Of a stretch of 64,000 nt of DNA, positions 1-9,799 are shown one piece after another (the stretch's first letter is position 1; each line of letters starts with the position of its first letter). The position numbers were made by a program, and so were the translations under genes. The notes below the pieces were generated by a model, which had not been told where the DNA came from, searched no databases, and saw nothing but the letters and a program-made list of their open reading frames with translations. This DNA comes from Nyssa sinensis. Lineage: Eukaryota; Streptophyta; Magnoliopsida; Cornales; Nyssaceae. Where the stretch lies: assembly GCA_008638375.1 (NCBI GenBank), contig CM018035.1:981501-1045500 (forward strand), read 5' to 3'.

Positions 1-1555
1 TCTAGTACAAAGAGATCCGGGCTCCTCAACTATAAATACATAGTATTACGGCAACGGAGAAATAATGTGAAATACCAAAAATACTCAAAAAAATTAGTAG
101 TCGAGAGGCTAGTGTCCAATACTTATCAGTATCCACACTACCCAACAAATGAAGAATATGTTTTGTATGTGAAAGTGTAGTTGTAGCCTGTAGTCTCCAA
201 TTAAGTCTTGTCTTTGTATCTTCCAACCAACCATGTATGCTTTCTATTTCTAGGATTTTAGAGCTAAACGTATGTACTTTATGTGGGAAAAGTTATTGAT
301 GTTAGCATAAGTTGAGCTAGAATAGATTGATAAAATGGTATTTATATCTTTCTTGAATCATTATGCTTCCATTTCTCCTTTTCTTCTTTACATTTAGAAC
401 CAATTGTGGTTGAAAGTGGCTAGGTTTATGAATCATTTTCTAATCCATGTTATGGTATTACATTATCAGTAGAAGGCAAAATGTACTAAAACCATTTTCA
501 TAGTTCCTTGGTGCAACACGTTCCCCATTTATGCATTATGCGATAGATGGCAATGCAGATTTAACAAAATTTAGGTTCTCCCTTATGAAGTGTCTGTTCA
601 CCTAATATGTTCTGCTCGGATGTGTTCCTCCGGGTTATGGGTATTGCTAATCATAGCCTTCTTTGGAAAACACCGTCTGAGGGTTCTTATGATGGTGTTT
701 CTACTTTTTGTTGTTTGTTAAATAGGTTGGCTTTCTAATTATCTTACTTCTTATTACCAAAATCACACAAGATTTCTTTTGAGGTTTGTTTTGTCTCCGA
801 GTACAAGTCGTGGGCTCATGTTTGTCTTGCAAGACTCTAACATCACAATTTTTGGATTCTTTGATGATAATTGTAGTTTCAAACTAGTTTCATGTCATTA
901 AAATCTCTTGTCATGTGGATTATTTATCCAAAAAATAAATAAATAAATTTGCGAGGTGAGCTACTTTCTTTTTTATGTGTCCCTTTTTTCCTCCTTCTGC
1001 TTTAAGATCCTTCTTTTTGCCCACCCCCTTTTAATTCTAGTTTATATTTCTTTTTTAGTTCTTGTGGCCCACTTCTATTTTTGGTGTTTTTTTTTTGGGG
1101 TAGTTTTAGCCCACTTTTTTATTTTGAATAATTTCTTTTTAGGAGCTCTTTACTTTTAGTCTAGTTACTCGCTTTGTTTTCTAGTATTGAGCTGTTATAC
1201 AAGTTTAGTGGTTAGTGTTGTCCTAAGAATCACAAACATGATATGACACGGAAATGCAGATACGACATTTTTTTAAAAAAAAAATTAGGATACAAATACG
1301 TTAGAGACAGGTTGATTTTTTTTAGATGATCATATTATAAAAATTTAGCATTATTTCAATCAAAATTTATATAAAAACACACAAATCACAATGATATTAT
1401 CAAGATATCAAAATAATAAAACCATTAAATAAAAAATCAAGAATTTCTTCATCTAACCATCAACATCCATAATCCAAGTTCCAACCGCTAGTCCTCCAAT
1501 AATTGCTTCTCAAGCCGCAATAGCCACTCCTGTTGCCATCCCTACTGTATAGGCC
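1..1555. other. AT-rich spacer, no gene recognised
   Basis: I see no conserved coding signal here on either strand. The short open frames at 26-226 and 956-1159 are low in complexity and match no family I recognise. Around 1220-1440 there is an AT-rich stretch with a diverged, transposon-like look, but no clear ends. If the phosphoesterase gene at 3815-6117 has its first exons to the left, this stretch could be part of a long intron or leader. Confidence 0.5.
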
Positions 1556-1560
1556 ACCAG

Positions 1561-1723
1561 TGTCAAGACCCACACCTTCTTAGCATAATATTGTTCCGCT
1601 TTGGGCCTGCGGCCTGCACAGCTATGTTCTTGGCTGGGCTTTTACCCACCAAAAGGCTTTGTGCTAAGTAGTGTGCAATCCCTCTTTATGTATGCCTTCA
1701 CTTTTTTTCCCCCAGGCGATGTG
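1561..1723 (-). repeat. Inverted, truncated LTR copy of the TRIM
   Basis: This is the reverse complement of most of the LTR at 1746-1910, with scattered mismatches and small gaps. It starts TGTCAAGACCC and stops after the GGCGATGTG block, lacking the outer 17 or so bases of the LTR. With the left direct LTR it makes a hairpin with arms of about 160 bp and a short loop. Confidence 0.85.
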
Positions 1724-1728
1724 GGTAA

Positions 1729-1910
1729 TGGGAGAGAGTAATGCATCTCACATCGCCTGGGGGGAAAAAAGTGAAGGTATACATAAGGGGGGATTGCACA
1801 CTACTTAGCACAAGGCCTTTTGGTGGGTAAAAGCCTAGCCAAGAACAAAGCCATGCGGGCCACAGGCCCAAAGCGGACAATATTGTGCTAAGAAGGTGTG
1901 GGTCTTGACA
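1729..1910 (+). repeat. Left direct LTR of the TRIM
   Basis: The 182-bp LTR begins TGGGAGAG and ends TCTTGACA. It pairs with the copy at 2005-2187 at high identity. The primer binding site follows after two bases. Confidence 0.85.
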
Positions 1911-1912
1911 GA

Positions 1913-1924
1913 TGGTATTAGAGC
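1913..1924 (+). promoter_or_regulatory. TRIM primer binding site (tRNA-Met type)
   Basis: TGGTATTAGAGC lies 2 bp after the left LTR. It differs at one base from the usual plant site complementary to initiator tRNA-Met. Confidence 0.75.
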
Positions 1925-2004
1925 CGGATCCCTAGCTTGGAAGTGTGGAGATGGCTGCACGCCCGCCACACGAGGACGTGGTTCCTAAGGGAGGGAGAGG
2001 GTAA

Positions 2005-2187
2005 TGGGAGTAGAGTAATGCGTCTCACATCGCCTGGGGAAAAAAAGTGAAGGTATACATAAGGGGGGATTGCACACTACTTAGCACAAGGCCTTTTGGT
2101 GGGTAAAAGTCCTAGTCAAGAGCAAAGTCGTGCGGGCCGCAGGCCCAAAGCGGACAATATTGTGCTAAGAAGGTGTGGGTCTTGACA
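2005..2187 (+). repeat. Right direct LTR of the TRIM
   Basis: This 183-bp copy is preceded by the purine-rich tract at 1987-2004 and followed at once by the target duplication ACCAG. Its few differences from the left LTR suggest an old but not ancient insertion. Confidence 0.85.
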
Positions 2188-2192
2188 ACCAG

Positions 2193-3814
2193 TAATGGTC
2201 TTTACCTTACCTCCACCTTCGTACTCACTGGTTATGTTACTCTTGTCGAGGTTTAGGCCTTGCAGGAGCATACAAGTTTCTGACTCCATCTCCAAGCTTT
2301 GGCACCTGGTGTACCTACCCAATTGAAATTGCTATTATACCCTATCCCAAAGGCTCACATCAACAAGCTATAGCTTGTTTAGTACCTCATCCACCTCCTC
2401 ATATGGAATGTTGAGGGTTCAAGTCTCCTCAAAGGGAAAAGTGTGTTCGATTTACCTATCAAACGAAAAATAGACAGTTTGTTCCCCGCATTATGTGCAC
2501 AAGCGTCATAATACACGAGGACACTTGCTCAAGGGGCAAAATGTGGGTATTGGGCCCACCTTTTTACGCAACATACATAACCTTGATATATGAAGCCCTA
2601 TCGATTTGCCACATGGCACATTGAGACAATTAATCCACTCCTATTTAGGTCTCGGCACTTGTAAATCTCTTCTAACTGATAAGTTATTCATTCTGAGAGT
2701 GACATGTGTCTAGTTTAAAAGGCATTAAATCAATTCTCAATGATGGACCTTGCACAACCTTACCGTGAGAAATGTTGGATCCCTTGTTGGACTAATGCAT
2801 ACAACACCTTAGTCTAGGATCTCAAAACCTGAAGGCTGGGGTTAGGTTATGTACTCTACATTGACCTAGATATCTCAACTTGCTCCACATTTCTGCCCTC
2901 AGTATAGCCACCTCTTTAGCACATTTCACTAACACCTTGTGCTTGCCTGTGTTGGGTGCAGGACCAGGCAGTTTTTCGAGCTTCCACGCCCAACCATTAT
3001 TTTCCGTGTTGCATTCTGCATACACAGCCTTTCTAAGAAATATTTTCCTAATTTGTTGCCTCTGTCTCTATTAGACTTGTTGCCTCAAACATTCTCACCG
3101 CTGCCCTGAATACAATAAATATTGGTTCTCCCCTACTTCATATCCCTACTTTTTTGGGAAATAAAGGGTGAGATCTTGGTCACCTTGGATATCTCTGTTG
3201 CCACTCTTTCTTCTCGTCCCCCCCCCCCCCCCCCCCTCTCCCCTCCAAAAATTAAAAAAAAAAAACCCAACAACCCCAAAAGGCAACCTTGGTTTTCACC
3301 CTAACACTCTACCAAACCCCGACACCAACACCCTCTAGAAAATATTGACTGTCATTGTACTTACTAGATGTGGATTGTTAACAGATTATCCACCTAATTT
3401 CTTTGATATCTTCTTCCTCAAATTTATTTTCCTTAATTCTGACTTCAATTTTCAATTCTCATACATGGAAAAAGTCAACTTGTGATAGCCAAGAGTGACA
3501 GAAATCTTGTTGCTGACTTCTAGTAATTAAGATGAGGCTGTCACTGTAAGTGAAGATTATGAGTCAATTTAGTTGACTTGTTATTTTATGTTTCATATTG
3601 AGAATTATTGTCCTAGATTGACATCATCTCTTATCATCTGCAAGGAGTACTCTCCTTGCTGCATCTACAGTACCCAGCATGGTGTGTATGGCATGTCAAG
3701 TGTTTCGTTCTGTTGACCAATGCATGTATGGTGCCTATCCTGGTTCTTGGAATAAGAGGATTTCTATAGTTGCTACTACAAAGAGTTTGACATAAGAGAA
3801 TATCTTATCTACAG
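2193..3814. other. Spacer or intron sequence with SINE-like and poly-C parts
   Basis: No gene is recognised. Around 2366-2425 there are pol III-like boxes (TAGCTTGTTTAG, then GGGTTCAAGTCTCC about 40 bp on), as in tRNA-derived SINEs, but no clear tail was found. A run of 19 C lies at 3218-3236. If the phosphoesterase gene extends leftwards, all of this is intron. Confidence 0.4.
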
Positions 3815-6117
3815 GGCATTCACAAGGAAGCCAGACTTCTGCAACCTGGAATTTTATAAAAAATGTCTCCAAGGGTATGTAATACTAACCGACAATTTCA
3901 TACTTTATTCAGTTGGCACTTACAACATGATAATGGGTCGGTAATGTCCCCTGCATTCATCTAGATACTAGTTTAACTCCAAGGGTTCTATTGACTCATA
4001 TCCCGTTGTATCGGCCGGATGAGACTTCCTGTGGTCCACAGCGTGCTTCCCCAGTGATCAATCAGGTATAATTTTCTTTCTTTCTTCTTTTTTAAATTTT
4101 GTTGTGTGAGGTTTGAAAAAAAAAAAACTTTTTCTAGTGATGAGTACTTTTGACGTGTTCCTTCATAGTCATTGTAAGAGTTGGTGGATTCTCTATCTAA
4201 ATGCATGTGCACATGTCAGTAATTGAAGTAACGAATTTCCCTATTTCTTCATTTTCAGAGGGTTTCTCGGGCTGCTCACAATCAAGAAATATTGTAAACT
4301 TCTTGTCCCTTTTATTTCAGTTATTGTCACATTGGGATTATATGAGTTTGTACAGTTGGGCAATTTAGGGTGCAACTTTGACAGTTGACCCATTGGTACA
4401 GGTACCAAAATTACATCACTGAAGAAGCAACAAACAACTTACTGGATTTGATCAGACCTGTATGTTCTCCAGTCCCTCCTTGATGCATGACAAAGAACAG
4501 AAAAATACTACTGAAAAAAACAGAGAAGAAAAACATAAAAATTAAATGGTTAAGGGGATTCACCTTTTGTGCACTAATTTGTAGTTTTGCAGGTACTCAT
4601 CCTCTCTGGTCATGATCATGATCAGTGTACAGTTACTCACATGTCTAAGCATGGGCCTATAAGAGAGGTAAGCACCTGAGTTTTTGGTAGTATTTTTGCT
4701 GGTGGTATGACATTTAATTAATGATATTTTGCAGCACACTGTAGGGACCATAAGCTGGCAGCAGGGGAACTTATATCCGTCATTCATGTTATTATCTGCA
4801 ACTAACCTTTCATTTCCGAATGCCTCCGGTCCAGAAGATGCAATATCCACTCATCTATGCTTTCTTCCAGTGCAACTATACATATACATTTGGTAATGTA
4901 TCGTGGTAATAAATAATTTGTTGCTATACAATTTCTTGCTGGCTCTGATTCTGAACTCCATTTGCTGAAATGTCAGGTATCTTTGTTTGTTTGTTCTGAC
5001 CCTTCTTGTCCCACTCCTTTGGCCAACAAGTGGCATGCGCTTTTCAAATCATTTTGGTGATTTGATGGGGTATATCAGAAGTCTAATTAGTTCCCACATT
5101 TTCAGAGGTGGAACAAAGGAGAAAAATGATGATGAGAACTGTGAGTATGATATGATCTGGGATGCAGGAAGGATCAATGCACCTTATCAAGAAAACCTGG
5201 AAGCCCCCTCTTACAAGTTCAAGTGAGAGAGTTTCAGTAGAGAGGTGCATTTCAGTTATCTAGGCCTACTTCCAGGGCTGAATCTGAGTTTGATGTTCTA
5301 CTCTATCTCCTTGTGTCGTCTTGACTCCCCATAGTAACTGTTCCCGGGTAAGATAGTTTTTGAAAATTGCACTGATGAAGCACATGTACGTGACTAGGTA
5401 ACGTGGTTGTTCATCATCTATTGCCTCTTGTTGCACACTCTCTCACCAACTGAAAAAGAAGCATTTTGTTTGGGTCTTTGAGACTTGGTAGGCTAGAAAA
5501 CCAACTGATTTTCTGGATGGATGCGCCTGCTGGTGACAAATCTAGAGCGATAAAACATAATAAAATATCAAAAAGAAAAGAAAAAAGTCACTAACTGAAG
5601 GAGTTGGAAGAATATTAATATAACTGCTGGAGGTTTAGTGCACGCACTTGATTTTACTGACACTAGGCATGCAAAACACATGTACAAGATGAGGGACAAG
5701 TTCGCTGATTTTTCTGAGTAATATTCTTATATTTATGATTTCTATGATTTTTACATATGGAATGTAATACTTGCTGCTGTACTTGAGTCTGTATTTACTT
5801 GGCAGAAAGTTCAATGCTTGAGTTACAATGTTACACTGGATAAATCATATGATCCACCTGTCTGCAGGGGCAATGCCGTGATGAGGTCAGCAGGTAAAAA
5901 ACTGATCTCACTGGAGCTAGATGCCTCAAGGCCTGTGGATGTGAATATACAGATGGGGTTGGATGCTACGGCAAAATTACCATCTAGAACAAACAAATCA
6001 AAGATGAATATGGTGATCCGGAGATTGGTTCGGACATTCCAAACGCTTACTATCGTTGCTGCAGTGAACGTCCCTCTCTATATGTTACTGTTGTTCAAGG
6101 ATTGGAATGATAAGTGA
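3815..6117 (+). CDS. PGAP5/MPPE1-like calcineurin-type metallophosphoesterase, 3' part
   Basis: Eight exons are seen: 3815-3874, 3965-4065, 4259-4293, 4402-4459, 4593-4667, 4735-4892, 4977-5244 and 5868-6117, all with GT/AG borders and matching phases. The protein carries the metal-site block ILSGHDHDQCTVTH, the stretch LLTHIPLYRPDETSCGP, and two hydrophobic segments: one after LPVQLYIYIW and one near the C-terminus before LLLFKDW. This fits the plant protein related to mammalian PGAP5/MPPE1 and yeast Ted1/Cdc1, which trim ethanolamine-phosphate from GPI anchors in the secretory pathway. The first half, with the GD and GNHD metal motifs, was not found in the window. Near 5217-5222 one extra base breaks the frame (SYKFK then TGA). 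Skipping it reads SERVSVER into the last exon, which fits the family. Confidence 0.85.
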
Positions 6118-7385
6118 TGTCAGAATTGAATATTGCCAATCTGAGTCCACATTCAACTGGTTCCTGCATGAAGGATGGATATAAATGTAAGCCTACTATT
6201 GCCCCTGATCATTACATTTACACGATGAATCTGTATTTCTAACTCCTAGCTGATAGCAAATAATTTTTCCTATCAGATTTTGTAAATTGAAGATTTAGTT
6301 ACATTTAGAAATCTATTTTTGAATCGTTTACTTGTTTAATGGGAAGCATTGATCCAATTTCACAATCCAAGCCATAGGTTCAATAGCATAACAAGTCTGA
6401 GTGACGAAATATGTTTCCGGGAATGTTTTTTGAATGCTTTTCCATTTGTATCTGTTGCAAATTCCAAATGAAAAGGTCTCTTATTCAAAACCCTATCTTG
6501 TCACCTCTTTAGTTCCCCTTCATACTTGTGAAGTCCTATCTCTTTAGTTTAGTTATAGTTAAGCACAGTTATAATTTCATCGCTCTCACTGAACCAGTCG
6601 TGGGGCCACTTTTTATACAACCTATGTAATGTTTCTATAGGAAAGGGTGAGTCGAGGCTTTAATTCTCCTCCTCGGTCTTTTTCGATTTCATTCGGTCTA
6701 ATTTTCTTTTCTTTTTTGGTTTGACTCGAATAAAAGTTTATGACTGTAAGTTAATTTTTGCTCCGCTGGAGCAACTTGAGTGGCATTCAAATATGTACTC
6801 AAATTTAGATTTGAGTCAAAATTCTTAAAAAATTCTCTCCAATCTTATAATCAAATCTATACGAAATTCATTTTTAAAAACTGAAATCCAAATTTATAAA
6901 ATACTATTTACAAATCCAAATTTGCAACTGTCAATTAATCTTCCATAGAAAATTGGATGGAAAGTGAAAAAAATAGATGGAAAAGAAATGGTGGAGGAAA
7001 ATCTTATTTGGTGGGAAGGAAAGCAAGGAAGGTTCGTGATCCTCTTCACAGAAGGTGAGTCACCATCGACGATGAGGGTTTCACGCCGTTGCAGAAAGAG
7101 AGTTTGTTGTAGTAGGAGAGAGAGAAAGGAAGGAAGGCTGGTGATCGATGAGGGTTCCTGCAACGCCCAGTCTTCAATTGAGAGTGAAGCCCGAAAGAGG
7201 GAGAAAGAGAAAGACGTTGATTTGGAGGTTGGACAAAGAGATGTTTCAGTACGTTTCGATCAGATAGAGGCTCTTCACATAAATATAATGTGATGTATTT
7301 GGATAGAGATAGCTTTTGGAGGGAAAAGCGTAGAAGGAAAAAGGTTTTTGACAGGAAATGAAATAAGTAACATTTGAGATAAAGG

Positions 7386-7419
<34 letters not shown>

Positions 7420-9016
7420 AAAAAATTGAGTAGAAATTCCAGTGATTATTGAAGAGCATCAAACCCAAATGAAATTCTGAGTCACCATTTCAATTCACAT
7501 GCCAACGTCAATCAATGTGGTGCATGTAATGAAGTAGATGTGAACTTGATCTTGAAGTACAAAATACCAAAAAATTTCTCCAAATTGGCTAGCGCCATCT
7601 CGCATGGGTCGTGTTTGAATGCATGCCTAAGTACTGTAATGAAACATGCATAACATTTGCTAGTTGAACTGTCAAAGAACATGACCTAGGATTGTTCAGA
7701 ATTTGAATAAAAGCTCATGCATTCATGCTCAGGTGGGTATTGACGTTGCATGGTTCTTGACATGAGAATCCTACTCAACGTGACCATATTTAGTAATTCC
7801 ATCACTTAGCTATGGATTTCGTGAGCTGAATCCAAATTAATGTGATCTTAAATACTGATTCCAACTTGATCAATGTCTTAGCTAATAGCGAAACATTTCA
7901 TTTGCAACTTGATTGATACGTATAGAAATTGACGGAAGCTAGCACAAGCAATAGAGTATTTGGTTTAGTTTGATGTAAAGTAAAGAACCACATGAAAGAT
8001 ACACACCAATGAAATCGATCGAGAACTTCGCAATTCTCTCCCAATTAATTTAGTCTCTTTAACATGACTTTATGAAGACCGATGTCCGGTCTAAGTAGTG
8101 CAAGTGTTGCACTCCTCACATGATTGGTGTGAGTTCCATTTTTCACAATAGCATATAGTTCCTTGTATCAAAAAAAAAAAAAAAAACATGACCTCATGTA
8201 CAAAGTTTGAAGTAATTTTACCATCAAATATGCACTAGAATTGAAGAACATATCCAAATATTGCATTATAAAACTCTTATTTTTAAAGTTGGATACAAGC
8301 TTAGCTTTCCATATTGCTGCTTAGTAATACATGCACTATTCCCCTCCATTACTTATTATAAATCATGTTGGATTTTTTATTTTTGGGTCAGAACATTTCC
8401 TCCATGACATAGTTGAAAAAAGGGGCAAAATTACAGAGTAAGATATACATAAAGAGCACTTAGGTATACGAGTTATTTTTAAACCCTAGTCGTCGCTGCC
8501 ACAAGCCAACTTCTGGGCAATGTTGAAGGTGCAAAGATCTCCCCTTGGACCTCAGTGTTGATGCATGATATATATACCCGGTTTGTCAAAAAGCATAGAG
8601 CGCGGCCATAAACCTCTCTCTTGTGCCCAAAAAACCCAAATGGAGTAGTGTCACCATTAGGGCAAAAAGAAATAAGAAAGGCACATGAGAAGAGAGTGAA
8701 TATAGGAGCTCATAGGATAGAACCAAGTCCGGCTGGCCTAATGGACAAGGCTAGCCAACAAGAAGAAAAGACGAGTGTTGTTCTCACAAACACATCTTAG
8801 GAACAAAGCTTTACTAATAGCCTTCTAATAGGCAAAAAGAAGAACAAACAAGACGTTGCTTGTTGTTTTCAGAAGGACTGCCTTTGAAATCTGTTAGTAA
8901 CGCTTCTCTAACATGTATCAGTGAGTATATAAGTACTATCCGGGATTTAGAAAAAGAAAAGATGAAAGAGAATTAATTGGGGCCGGGGAGGGAATTTGAA
9001 GTGATGCAATTGCAGG
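6118..9016. other. Intergenic, no gene recognised
   Basis: This is the spacer between the phosphoesterase and the DVL-like gene, which point at each other. It is AT-rich, with a TA repeat at about 7389-7417 and poly-A runs. The overlapping open frames at 6894-7468 on both strands have no recognisable similarity and are probably chance. No transposon ends were resolved. Confidence 0.5.
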
Positions 9017-9191
9017 CTAGTCATCTCCTTGAATATACCAGCAGAGGAGCATGGTGGCGCAGCGGCGAAGGATGTAAATTCGGGCTCGTTGCTCCTTAAC
9101 CAAGGAAGCACACTTCCTTGTGAAAGCCATGACCCTTACTCTTTGAAGGGTTGCAAGTGCCATTCTTGTAGTGCTGCTTGAGCTCGGCCAT
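9017..9191 (-). CDS. RTFL: DVL/ROTUNDIFOLIA-like small peptide
   Basis: On the minus strand a 48-residue frame (9163 down to 9017) ends in the DVL/RTFL signature: KCASLVKEQRAR, then IYILRRCATMLLCWY and IQGDD. These plant-specific small proteins sit at the plasma membrane and alter cell proliferation and organ shape when overexpressed. The best-context ATG (ACCATGG, 9191) is in another frame. It encodes MAELKQHY and NGTCNPSKS, which resembles the usual N-terminus of the family (NGTC-PCK-). The two frames would join if one G were removed from the GGG at 9133-9135, so the 48-aa frame is probably the tail of a protein of about 57 aa. There is a TATA box 118 bp upstream and no intron. Family assignment is firm; the start is not. 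Confidence 0.85.
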
Positions 9192-9308
9192 GGTAGGAAG
9201 TAGTTGATATAGACTGGGAAGAAGAAAAAAAGAAGAAGGAAAGTGATAGGAAAAAAAGCTCACAAGATGGAGCTAGACCCTGAGAGGGGTAGGGTAAGAA
9301 AAGGCATG

Positions 9309-9317
9309 TATTTATAG
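9309..9317 (-). promoter_or_regulatory. TATA box of the DVL-like gene
   Basis: The minus strand reads CTATAAATA here, about 118 bp before the ATG at 9191. That spacing suits a short leader. No other good TATA motif lies closer. Confidence 0.5.
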
Positions 9318-9459
9318 GAAAAAGAAAAGGGTTGACTGGGGTTTTGAAAGTTAGGAGGGGGAGTGAACATGGTCAGGTTCGAAAACTGAGGGATTTGCAT
9401 GGAAAGGTGTAGATTCAGCATTGTTTTTCTAACAAGGAAGGGGGTGAACGTGGGCATGG

Positions 9460-9464
<5 letters not shown>

Positions 9465-9514
<50 letters not shown>
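9465..9514. repeat. (TA)n microsatellite, about 25 units
   Basis: This uninterrupted TA run lies upstream of the DVL-like promoter. It is likely length-variable. Confidence 0.9.
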
Positions 9515-9515
<1 letters not shown>

Positions 9516-9741
9516 GTAAAGTGGACTAGAAGGGATGATTGTTTTTTCTTTTTATGGAATTGATTGCAAGTAGATTAATTAGAAAAGTGGCAAAGGAGGC
9601 ATGAGAAAAGGAAGGCTGCTCAATCAAGACAAAGCAAAGGAGGAGCTATGGGAACAGGGTGTCGGCCTGCTAATCTCAATACTAAGCTGGATTAGGAGGC
9701 AGTTTTGGTTGGTTTCCACCTTGGCTCGCAACCCCGAGCCA

Positions 9742-9780
<39 letters not shown>

Positions 9781-9792
9781 GTGCACACACAC
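9742..9792. repeat. Compound (CT)n-(AC)n microsatellite
   Basis: A CT run is followed directly by an AC run. It creates the spurious open frames on both strands at 9601-9861. Confidence 0.9.
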
Positions 9793-9799
9793 ATAAATA

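Larger units (their letters stand above)
1561..2187 (+). mobile_element. Rearranged TRIM (miniature LTR retrotransposon) with an extra inverted LTR
   Basis: Two near-identical direct LTRs (1729-1910 and 2005-2187, both starting TGGGAG and ending CTTGACA) enclose only about 94 bp. Directly after the left LTR lies a primer binding site that reads TGGTATTAGAGC, close to the initiator-Met type TGGTATCAGAGC. Directly before the right LTR is a purine-rich tract (1987-2004). That is the layout of a TRIM element, which has no coding capacity. A third, inverted and truncated LTR copy fills 1561-1723. The whole unit, not just the direct-LTR part, is flanked by ACCAG (1556-1560 and 2188-2192), a 5-bp target duplication. 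Ends, PBS, tract and duplication are seen directly; the mechanism is inference. Confidence 0.85.

Noticed and set aside
5818..6117. Separate small gene starting MSYNVTLDKSYD
   Set aside because: A good acceptor at 5867 makes the second part the last exon of the phosphoesterase; the residues before it are intron.
6894..7468. Overlapping open frames on both strands
   Set aside because: Purine-rich sequence without a recognisable protein; neither frame has family features.
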